Positions 1 to 5,509 of a DNA stretch of 6,557 bases are shown here, piece by piece. Origin of the DNA: Hyphomicrobiales bacterium (GTDB lineage: Bacteria > Pseudomonadota > Alphaproteobacteria > Rhizobiales > Afifellaceae); NCBI GenBank assembly GCA_013812985.1, contig JACCSN010000375.1, positions 1-6,557 on the forward strand, in the 5' to 3' direction. The notes under the pieces are model-generated. The model ran no database searches. It worked only from the letters and a program-made list of their open reading frames with translations, and was not told the DNA's origin. How positions within the stretch are numbered: the first letter of the stretch is position 1; each line of letters begins with the position of its first letter. A program made the translations under genes and the position numbers.

Positions 1-146
1 ATCAGTCCGGAAAGGGGCCAGGCGCCGGAGATTCGACGCAAATCGGACGCCTCGGCCGATGCCTCGACCGGCAGGCGCGAAAAGAACGACAGCGCCGTCA
101 AGGTATCAACGGGAAGGTGGCGCAGGCGGGCAATAAGGTCGGTCAT
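1..146 (-). CDS. cobS: Adenosylcobinamide-GDP ribazoletransferase (cobalamin synthase), N-terminal part
   Basis: This gene starts at ATG 146 and runs off the left edge, so only 48 codons are visible. The encoded N-terminus has the arrangement typical of CobS (called CobV in Pseudomonas denitrificans): a short basic lead, then LSFFSRLPV at residues 19-27, then an ISGAWPLSGL stretch at 39-48 that opens the first membrane region. The family is an integral membrane enzyme that joins adenosylcobinamide-GDP to alpha-ribazole (phosphate) in the last step of cobalamin synthesis. The identification rests on this short stretch plus the divergent neighbour cobT, which makes the other substrate. No strong Shine-Dalgarno is visible upstream; a GGAACAG stretch lies a few bases before the ATG. 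The name should not be confused with the cobaltochelatase subunits also called CobS and CobT. Confidence 0.88.
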   Translation of the reverse strand, partial: MTDLIARLRHLPVDTLTALSFFSRLPVEASAEASDLRRISGAWPLSGL

Positions 147-225
147 GCGGAGTTCTGTTCCAGACAGGCCAATGCCGCTCGCGAAGCTTTGCGGTGCGAG
201 TTATGCCCGTATAAACGCGCCGGCC

Positions 226-251
226 GGCCGCGAGAACCCTTGCTCGCGGCC
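226..251 (+). other. Perfect 9-bp stem-loop in the cobT leader
   Basis: GGCCGCGAG at 226-234 is the exact reverse complement of CTCGCGGCC at 243-251, leaving an 8-nt loop. The hairpin ends 19 nt before the chosen cobT start, so the AAAGG-like ribosome binding site lies just outside it. It is very GC-rich and has no T-run, so it does not look like an intrinsic terminator. It could stabilise the leader or affect translation; no function can be assigned from the sequence. Confidence 0.4.
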
Positions 252-270
252 AAGCAAAGGCGAAGCGATC

Positions 271-1293
271 ATGGACCGTGCCGCATCCGGGCTCCCATTC
301 GACGACATCAGGCGACTGATCCGTGATCTGCCCGGCCCGGACGAAGCCGCGGCCGCCGCCGTGCGCAGGCGCGACGCGCTGCTGACGAAGCCGGGCGGCA
401 GCCTGGGCCGGCTGGAGGCGCTGGCGGAATGGACGGCGGCCTGGCAGGGGCGTGCGACGCCGCTGGTGACACGGCCGCTGGTGGCGATCTTCGCGGCCAA
501 TCACGGCATCGCCGCGCGTGGCGTCTCGGCCTTTCCGCAAGCCGTCACACGGCAGATGGTGGAGAATTTCGCCGCCGGCGGAGCGGCGATCAATCAGATC
601 TGCAAGGCGTATGATCTCGGACTGAAGGTGTTCGAGCTCGCCCTCGACCATCCGACTCCCGACATCTGCGAAGAAGACGCCTTCGACGAGAAGGGCTGCG
701 CGGCGACAATCGCCTTCGGCATGGAGGCGATCTCAGGCGGCGTCGACCTGCTCTGCATCGGCGAGATGGGCATCGCCAACACCACCGTCGCCGCCGCGAT
801 CTACCACGCGCTTTATGGCGGCGCGGCGGCCGACTGGGTCGGACGCGGGACGGGGGTCGACGATGCCGGCCTCGCCCGCAAGGCGGAGGCGATCGCCGGT
901 TCCGTGGCGCGGATCGGCGGCGAGCGTGATCCGCTGGAGATTCTGCGGCGGTTGGGGGGGCGGGAGATCGCCGCGATGCTTGGCGCCATCCTGGCCGGGC
1001 GCATGGAGCGCGTGCCGGTCATCGTCGACGGCTTCGTCGCCACCGCAGCGGCGGCGATCCTCTTTGCGCTGCGGCCGGACGCGATCGACCATTGCCTGTT
1101 CGCCCACCGCTCCGCCGAGGCGGCGCATGGCGCGGCACTGCAGCGGCTCGGAAAATCGCCGCTCCTCGACCTAGGGCTCCGGCTCGGCGAGGGGAGCGGC
1201 GCAGCCATCGCCGCGGGCCTGGTGAAAGCGGCGGTGGCGATGCACAACGGCATGGCGACGTTCGCGGAGGCCGGGGTGGCGGGAAGGGAGTAG
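271..1293 (+). CDS. cobT: Nicotinate-nucleotide--dimethylbenzimidazole phosphoribosyltransferase
   Basis: This 340-residue cytosolic enzyme transfers the phosphoribosyl group of nicotinate mononucleotide to 5,6-dimethylbenzimidazole, giving alpha-ribazole phosphate for the cobalamin lower ligand. The family motifs occur in order: KPGGSLGRLE at 40-49, FAANHGI at 74-80, GEMGIANTT at 164-172, GRGTGVDD at 191-198, VIVDGFVATA at 250-259, HRSAEAAH at 279-286, LLDLGLRLGEGSGAA at 298-312, and a C-terminal TFAEAGV. The Glu of that last motif (residue 333) lines up with the known catalytic glutamate of the Salmonella enzyme. The reading frame is open back to ATG 145, but that extension shows no family motif and would abut the cobS start. 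ATG 271 gives the usual family length and has AAAGG upstream. The gene is divergent from cobS, so the pair may share control from the 124-bp gap. In P. denitrificans the equivalent protein is CobU. Confidence 0.96.
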   Translation: MDRAASGLPFDDIRRLIRDLPGPDEAAAAAVRRRDALLTKPGGSLGRLEALAEWTAAWQGRATPLVTRPLVAIFAANHGIAARGVSAFPQAVTRQMVENFAAGGAAINQICKAYDLGLKVFELALDHPTPDICEEDAFDEKGCAATIAFGMEAISGGVDLLCIGEMGIANTTVAAAIYHALYGGAAADWVGRGTGVDDAGLARKAEAIAGSVARIGGERDPLEILRRLGGREIAAMLGAILAGRMERVPVIVDGFVATAAAAILFALRPDAIDHCLFAHRSAEAAHGAALQRLGKSPLLDLGLRLGEGSGAAIAAGLVKAAVAMHNGMATFAEAGVAGRE

Positions 1294-1319
1294 AGGGCTG
1301 CTGCGGTCAGGCCTCCCTT
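1284..1319. terminator. Possible weak bidirectional terminator between convergent genes
   Basis: AAGGGAG at 1284-1290 and CTCCCTT at 1313-1319 form a perfect 7-bp inverted repeat. It spans the stop codons of both convergent genes (cobT and the HEPN gene). The loop is long (22 nt) and there is no clear T-run on either strand, so this is only a weak candidate. No better terminator is visible in the 24-bp gap. Confidence 0.2.
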
Positions 1320-1836
1320 AACTAGGCGAACGCGGTTGAAAAAGAAGTAAGCTCAAGTAGGCTTTTCGCCGAGCTTTGTTTGCCCGGCCAAACCGCGCTA
1401 AGGCAGTTCTCGCCGTGAAAACAGCTAACGTGACATCCGATGCCGTAAATGGGATCAGCGGATCATAATCCGCCGCGTGTCTCCCCTTTTGCAAGTCAAT
1501 CGTTGCGATGCTGAAGGCCTGAATGTTCCGTCCAAAGCCACCAGGAGGTGCAAACTCCGCATATCTAAGCGGGAGGGTCTGCTTCCGAGCTTCCTCGCAA
1601 ATCTCACGTAGCCGGCGATGATCTAAGCTTCTGTAGACAAGCGCATACCGCTTTGTGGCGCGATCGGCTGCGCGTACAACCTCATTTGCTGCGGCAGTAG
1701 CTACAAAGTGAAATACAGCGTAGTAAGCAGCAGAGACAGCGCGCCTGAGATCGACCTGCCGAGGCCGCCCGCTTGTCGGAGGAATCGCCAGCCGTTCCGC
1801 TTGCTCCAAAAGGTGCTCAGGATTCGGGACTGTCAC
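1318..1836 (-). CDS. HEPN-domain protein, candidate toxin of a two-gene module
   Basis: The protein has 172 residues. It opens with PNPEHLLEQAERL, then shows the HEPN-family helix signature LRRAVSAAYYAVFH at residues 30-43. A second conserved-looking stretch, YRSLDHRRLRE, lies at 68-78 and an R-HAADYD segment at 119-125. These patterns match small HEPN proteins of the MNT-HEPN/UPF0332 sort, all-helical and often RNases in toxin-antitoxin, abortive infection and CRISPR systems. A clean R-X4-6-H catalytic motif is not evident; the nearest is R69-X3-H73, so nuclease activity is uncertain. The start is GTG 1836, which overlaps the upstream gene by 20 nt, implying coupled translation. The gene converges on cobT with 24 bp between the stops. 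Base composition is much lower in GC than the neighbours (hand-counted 60-base lines of 48-58% against 75-80% in cobT and the kinase), suggesting acquisition. No signal peptide or membrane segment is seen. Confidence 0.75.
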   Translation of the reverse strand: MTVPNPEHLLEQAERLAIPPTSGRPRQVDLRRAVSAAYYAVFHFVATAAANEVVRAADRATKRYALVYRSLDHRRLREICEEARKQTLPLRYAEFAPPGGFGRNIQAFSIATIDLQKGRHAADYDPLIPFTASDVTLAVFTARTALARFGRANKARRKAYLSLLLFQPRSPS

Positions 1837-2113
1837 CTACGTCTAGCTCAGCCTGAGTCGCATATCGCACAAGTGGATAGCGTTCCTCGCCCGCTTCGCC
1901 CAACTTGTTGTGGATCCCGACCAAAGTGTCGAGAACCGAATCTCCTTTCAGCTTCTCCATCCCATCGGGCTTGATGACGATCGTAATTCGAACGGCCTCC
2001 TCACCTTCCGAATCGATAGTCGGCTCGCTCATCACCCGTTCGACTATCTCGCGGGTGAGATACGCCGTGGCGACTTCGGCCACGATCTCGTCGATTTTCG
2101 CTTGCGGCAGCAT
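1817..2113 (-). CDS. Small protein of unknown function, partner (candidate antitoxin) of the HEPN protein
   Basis: The protein has 98 residues, is acidic and likely cytosolic. An N-terminal helix-forming part (residues 3-30) is followed by a predicted beta strand VRITIVIKP at 41-49, then a helix with GDSVLDTLVGIHNKL at 57-71, and a C-terminal ERYPLVRYATQAEL at 77-90. I recognise no named domain. It lacks the GSxxxG...D-x-D signature of MNT nucleotidyltransferases, the usual partner of small HEPN toxins, and shows no helix-turn-helix or ribbon-helix-helix. The start is ATG 2113, with AGG about 8 nt upstream in a TATAGGTCG context. It is the first gene of the operon, and its end overlaps the HEPN start. 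Gene order, size and overlap fit an antitoxin, but this is inferred from layout only. GC is low like its partner (about 52% in one hand-counted line). Confidence 0.75.
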   Translation of the reverse strand: MLPQAKIDEIVAEVATAYLTREIVERVMSEPTIDSEGEEAVRITIVIKPDGMEKLKGDSVLDTLVGIHNKLGEAGEERYPLVRYATQAELDVGDSPES

Positions 2114-2120
2114 AAGTCGA

Positions 2121-2149
2121 CCTATAGCGCAACCGAGCCAATCTGCGAA
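2121..2149 (-). promoter_or_regulatory. Possible promoter of the HEPN module
   Basis: Read on the minus strand, TTCGCA (2149-2144) and TATAGG (2126-2121) each match 4 of 6 bases of the sigma-70 -35 and -10 boxes, with a 17-nt spacer. Transcription would start at or next to the ATG at 2113, so the first message would have almost no leader. The site lies just past the end of the kinase remnant. The match is weak and could be chance. Confidence 0.2.
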
Positions 2150-2155
2150 GCGCCG

Positions 2156-2356
2156 TCATCCGCCTTTCGCAGCGTCACGGGCTTGTTCGCCTGTACGGAG
2201 TCCACGGGCTCGGGTCGCGGGTGAAGGAGAACACCAGGCGCTTTACCTGCAGGTTGGCGGTCGCTTCGGCGCCTGCGAGACCTTGCTCCGGAGCGTGAAA
2301 TCGCCACCATGCAGATGACGAGGGCCAGGATGTTCGGGAATGCCCAGCCGGATACC
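2156..2356 (-). pseudogene. Decayed 3' end of a second histidine kinase gene
   Basis: Read on the minus strand, this segment aligns along its whole length with the last ~67 codons of the intact kinase (positions about 4002 down to 3798). Matching pieces in order are: RLGIP against GLGIP of the G2 box; HLHGGDFTLRSK against HLHGGNFTLRSK; then, after a frame change, LVFSFTRDPSPWT against VVSAFTRDRSTWT; then, after another, VQANKPVTLRKA against MQAKKPATLRKA. At least three single-base gaps break the frame, the last just before the aligned TGA (2158-2156). Several differences in the best-conserved part fall at third codon positions (GGT/GGC, CAT/CAC, CGG/CGC), so the copy evolved as a coding sequence before it decayed. 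It starts exactly after the HD-GYP stop codon. There is no start codon and no kinase core, so it is not a gene. Confidence 0.85.
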
Positions 2357-3790
2357 TTACCGCGCCATGGCGCCCTTCAGAGCCGCGAAGCAGATCGGGT
2401 CGATTGCCGGTCCCACGCTCTCCGCCATGATGTCGAACGCTTTCGAGATCGGAATGGGGCCGCGATAGGGTCGGTCCGCGGTCAGGGCATCGAACACATC
2501 GGCGGTCGTGATGATTCGTGTCTCGAAGCGGATTTCATCGCCACGGAGCCTTCTCGGATAACCATTTCCGTCCAGCCGTTCATGGTGCGCGCCAACGACG
2601 CGCGCCATGTCGCGGAACGGCCCGATGCGTTCCAGGATGGTTTCGCTCAACTCGGCGTGACGCTGCATGGCCGCCCATTCGCGTGAATCGAGCTTGTCCG
2701 GCTTGTCGAGGATTTGATTGGAGACGCCAAGCTTTCCGATGTCGTGCAGCAACGCCGCCCGTCTCATCCAGCGGCGCTGGTCCGGCGACATGCCCAACTC
2801 ACCGGTGATGAGGTCGGTGAACAAGGCCACGCGCTCGCTATGCCCGTGCGTGTAGGGGCTCTTGGCGTCGATGATCTTGGCGAAGGCGAAGGCGATGTCG
2901 TCGAAGTAATCGTCGTCCACCAGTTCGACGCGGCGCCCCGGGTCGAGTGCATAGACGGCCTCTTCGATCCGGTCCGATCGCAGCGTTTCCCAAAAGTCCG
3001 GCCGGGTGGCGACCCGTTCGAAGCTGGCCACGAGCGCAGGATCGAACCAGGTTCCGGATCGGTGCAGTGTCTCCTGAAGCGCCTGTTCGCGACCCCCGCC
3101 TGTTTGAAAAACATCGATGACCTGCGCCAGGAGGGCGATGCGCGCAAAGATGGAGATGTCCTCCCCGCGCAGGTTACTCGGCTTGCCGTTGCCGTCCCAA
3201 TGCTCGTCAAGGTCCCTGATGCCATCCGCGACAGCTTCGGAGAACCGCAGCCGGCGGGCGATCTGCGCGCCGCGCTGGCATCGCGTCTCGATGAGCTCCT
3301 TGGCGATCTGGCCGCCATTCTGGACGATGTTCACCATGGCCATGAAGCGCTCGGCTAGACCTGTCTGCAAGCCGGTATGCGAAAGAACGAAGCGGAGAAC
3401 CTGCGGCAGCCCGTCGCCGATAGTCTTGAAGTCGTGCTTGAATTCGATATCATCGGTCAGATAAAGCTGACAGATCCGGGCGGCATTGCTGCTGCAGCCT
3501 AGATCCTTCAGCAGCAGAGTGTAGTAAAGCGTCGTCTGGTCCGCGTCGGGCAATCCGAGCTGCCGGCCGATGTTGACGCCGATCCAGCAGCAACGCACGC
3601 AATGGCCGGCCGGCTGGCCCTCGGTCATGTCGAGGGCATAGCTGAGCGCGCCCAGCAACTCGGCGAGGCGGATTTTCGGCCGGTCGGAGGGCCGCAAATC
3701 GACCTTGGGCGACGCCGCCGCGGAAACGGTTTCACGCCCTGCCGGGTTCTGATCTCCCATTCTTGCCAGGTCGATCGCGGCCCGGTTCAC
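2357..3790 (-). CDS. Tandem HD/HD-GYP protein, probable cyclic-di-GMP phosphodiesterase
   Basis: The protein has 477 residues. The C-terminal half is a canonical HD-GYP domain: HGHSERV at 315-321, LLHDIGKLG at 347-355, H378, HHERLDGNGYP at 402-412 and TTADVFDALTADRPYR at 428-443. All the metal-binding residues of this phosphodiesterase family appear present, so hydrolysis of cyclic-di-GMP is likely. The N-terminal half is a second HD-GYP-like domain with key residues lost: AGHCVR at 61-66, LLLKDLG (Lys95 where His belongs) at 92-98, and DEHWDGNGKP at 195-204, where the HHE triad is gone and GYP reads GKP. No receiver, PAS or membrane segment is present. The start is GTG 3790, 7 nt after the kinase stop, with GGCGGGG upstream; ATG 3760 (residue 11) is an alternative. 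Close spacing implies coupled expression with the kinase. GC (55-68% in hand-counted lines) lies between the kinase and the HEPN module. A decayed kinase 3' end follows directly. Confidence 0.92.
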   Translation of the reverse strand: MNRAAIDLARMGDQNPAGRETVSAAASPKVDLRPSDRPKIRLAELLGALSYALDMTEGQPAGHCVRCCWIGVNIGRQLGLPDADQTTLYYTLLLKDLGCSSNAARICQLYLTDDIEFKHDFKTIGDGLPQVLRFVLSHTGLQTGLAERFMAMVNIVQNGGQIAKELIETRCQRGAQIARRLRFSEAVADGIRDLDEHWDGNGKPSNLRGEDISIFARIALLAQVIDVFQTGGGREQALQETLHRSGTWFDPALVASFERVATRPDFWETLRSDRIEEAVYALDPGRRVELVDDDYFDDIAFAFAKIIDAKSPYTHGHSERVALFTDLITGELGMSPDQRRWMRRAALLHDIGKLGVSNQILDKPDKLDSREWAAMQRHAELSETILERIGPFRDMARVVGAHHERLDGNGYPRRLRGDEIRFETRIITTADVFDALTADRPYRGPIPISKAFDIMAESVGPAIDPICFAALKGAMAR

Positions 3791-3797
3791 GTTCGGC

Positions 3798-5399
3798 TCA
3801 CCCCGCCTTGCGCAGCGTCGCGGGCTTCTTCGCCTGCATCAGCGTCCACGTGCTCCGGTCGCGGGTGAAGGCGGAGACGACGCGCTTGGCGGGCAGGGTG
3901 GCGATCGCTTCCGTGCCGACGCCGAGCTTGCTGCGGAGCGTGAAGTTGCCGCCGTGCAGGTGGATGAGCGCCTGGACGATCGGGATGCCGAGCCCGGTTC
4001 CCTGCTCGGCGGTCTTGATCGAGATGGAGCCCTGGCCGAAGGCCGACAGCACGATCGGCAGCTCGTTCTCCGGTATGCCCGGTCCGTTGTCGATGACCGA
4101 AACATATTGACCGCCGGCCTGGGTGCGCCCGACCTTGACGGTGACCTCGCCGCCCGGCGGCGTGAATTTCAGCGCGTTGGAGACAAGGTTCAGGACCACC
4201 TGGCGCATCGCCTGCTCGTCCAGGACGATCTTCGGCAGATTGTCCTCGAAAACCTCGCTGACCGTGATCTCCTTCTGCCGCGCTTTCAGATCGAGGAGCG
4301 AACGGGCCTCGCGCGCGATTTCCGTGAGCGACGTGAGCTCCTCGCGGAGCTCGCGCTTGCCGGCCTCGATGCGCGACAGGTCGAGGATGTCGTTGATGAT
4401 CCGTAAGAGATGCTGACCGCTGGCGTTGATGTCGTCGAGATAGGTCTTGTAGGCCGGCGTGCCGATTGGCCCGAGCATCTCGCCGCGCATGAGCTCCGAG
4501 AAGCCGAGGATGGCGTTGAGCGGCGTGCGCAATTCGTGGCTCATCGTGGCCAGGAACTGCGATTTGGCCATGTTGGCCGCCTCGGCGCGCCGCCGCGCCT
4601 CGTCGGAGACGGCCTTCGCCTGCTCGAGCTCGGCGAAGATGGCGTCCTTCTCGGCGCGGTAGCCGAGGTTCTGCGCGTGCTGGGCGTAGAGATGGCTGGT
4701 GAGGTGCAGGAACAGGATCTCCGCGCCCAGTGTGCACACCGCGACCGAGACGTTGAAGAAGGTCGGGTCCATGATGTGGACGGCCGCCATGCAGAGCGCG
4801 ATCGGCAACGTGCTGGCGACCGCGGCGGCCGGTATCGGCGAGGCCAGGAGCGCCCCGACCGACAGCACCACGATGACCGCGGCAAGCCTGATGATGCCGA
4901 TCCCGCCGGCTATCTCCAGATCGCCGCTTGCCGGGATGAGCAGCGGGAAGACGGCCCAGCACATGCCATAGACAAGGTCGCGATTGACGAAACGCCGCTT
5001 CCAGACATAGAGGCTCGCATGCGTGAGGCCGTCGCGCAGGAACGAGCGGGACGCGCTCAGCGCGTAGATATGCAGGCAGAGCATGACGCCAACCCAGGCG
5101 ATCGCCTGATAGAGGCCGCCGAGGAACCCGATCACTCCGCCCATGAAGAGCACGAGGGCAGGGATGGCGGCATAGGAGGAGAGGCGGTTCTTGGCGAACT
5201 GCTCGGCCATCTCCTGCTCGAAATGGAACAGGTTGCGGCGAGGCGCGCTGTCTTCCGGCAGGTTGCGGAGGAGGGCGCGGGTGATGAGCCGTCGCCGCGC
5301 GGCGCGAGACGTTTTTTCAACCGGGGAAGTGTGGATCGCCTCCGTCGCGGGGACCATAGCCCGAAGCCGCCATTCCATTGCCTGCGCAAGGCTTTGCAT
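3798..5399 (-). CDS. Membrane sensor histidine kinase, PleC/DivJ-like catalytic core
   Basis: The protein has 533 residues from ATG 5399. About six hydrophobic segments lie roughly at 76-96, 97-116, 142-159, 167-187, 190-210 and 214-235, with no large periplasmic domain. They are followed by a coiled-coil linker (about 248-275) and the dimerisation box FLATMSHELRTPLNAILGFSELM with the phosphorylated His288. The ATPase domain has an N box VVLNLVSNALKF (401-412), G1 box DNGPGIP (437-443), F box LSAFGQG (451-457) and G2 box GTGLGIP (467-473). A short tail ends in KKPATLRKAG. The dimerisation helix resembles the alphaproteobacterial PleC/DivJ/PdhS group, but the target is not known. Later starts at 5378 or 5357 are possible; none has a strong ribosome binding site. 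The open frame further upstream runs antisense to the glycosylase gene and looks unreal. It is divergent from that gene and is the first gene of an operon with the HD-GYP gene. No response regulator is adjacent. Confidence 0.93.
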   Translation of the reverse strand: MQSLAQAMEWRLRAMVPATEAIHTSPVEKTSRAARRRLITRALLRNLPEDSAPRRNLFHFEQEMAEQFAKNRLSSYAAIPALVLFMGGVIGFLGGLYQAIAWVGVMLCLHIYALSASRSFLRDGLTHASLYVWKRRFVNRDLVYGMCWAVFPLLIPASGDLEIAGGIGIIRLAAVIVVLSVGALLASPIPAAAVASTLPIALCMAAVHIMDPTFFNVSVAVCTLGAEILFLHLTSHLYAQHAQNLGYRAEKDAIFAELEQAKAVSDEARRRAEAANMAKSQFLATMSHELRTPLNAILGFSELMRGEMLGPIGTPAYKTYLDDINASGQHLLRIINDILDLSRIEAGKRELREELTSLTEIAREARSLLDLKARQKEITVSEVFEDNLPKIVLDEQAMRQVVLNLVSNALKFTPPGGEVTVKVGRTQAGGQYVSVIDNGPGIPENELPIVLSAFGQGSISIKTAEQGTGLGIPIVQALIHLHGGNFTLRSKLGVGTEAIATLPAKRVVSAFTRDRSTWTLMQAKKPATLRKAG

Positions 5400-5405
5400 G
5401 CGCGC

Positions 5406-5440
5406 GGTTAAGATTGCGCGAGCCGTCTTGGTTAAGATTG
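5406..5440. repeat. Two 11-bp direct repeats between the divergent kinase and glycosylase genes
   Basis: GGTTAAGATTG occurs exactly at 5406-5416 and again at 5430-5440, 24 bases apart start to start, which is a little over two helical turns. On the minus strand it reads CAATCTTAACC. It lies immediately upstream of the kinase start and upstream of the glycosylase gene, so it could be a paired binding site for a regulator of either gene. The TTAACC core resembles CtrA half-sites, but the spacing is not that of a full CtrA site. Confidence 0.45.
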
Positions 5441-5456
5441 TTCGGCGTTCGGCTGG

Positions 5457-5509
5457 GCCGGCGTGCGCCGGCGGGGATGCTGCATGATGGAAATGCCGGC
5501 GAAGGCCGG
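5457..5509. repeat. GC-rich palindromic units, PAKAG-type repeat, overlapping the glycosylase start
   Basis: Two palindromic units occur here: GCCGGCG-TG-CGCCGGC at 5457-5472, and CCGGC-GAAG-GCCGG at 5496-5509. The second has the core of the dispersed palindromic repeats common in alphaproteobacterial genomes, which when translated give PAKAG-type peptides. Here that peptide (MPAKAGES) forms part of the predicted N-terminus of the glycosylase. Whether this is a true dispersed repeat needs other copies in the genome, which the window does not show. Confidence 0.3.

Noticed and set aside
145..270. Longer cobT reading from ATG 145
   Set aside because: The extra 42 residues carry no family motif, would abut the cobS start codon, and remove the space for a divergent promoter; ATG 271 gives the usual length.
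1817..2113. MNT-type nucleotidyltransferase antitoxin
   Set aside because: No GSxxxG or D-x-D catalytic motif is present in the 98-residue protein.
2122..2310. 62-codon open frame on the minus strand as a small gene
   Set aside because: Only its middle part matches the kinase tail in frame, its start lies inside the decayed copy, and its end reads past the ancestral stop; it is part of the pseudogene.
1905..2318. Plus-strand open frames opposite the 98-residue gene and kinase remnant
   Set aside because: They are antisense to the HEPN partner gene and the remnant and show no motifs.
4410..5411. 333-codon open frame on the plus strand
   Set aside because: It is a charged, Arg/Glu-rich antisense reading of the kinase gene, typical of high-GC shadow frames; no motif is seen.
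5406..5440. Full CtrA binding site
   Set aside because: The two TTAA cores are 24 bp apart start to start, not separated by the 7 bp of the full CtrA motif, so only half-site similarity remains.
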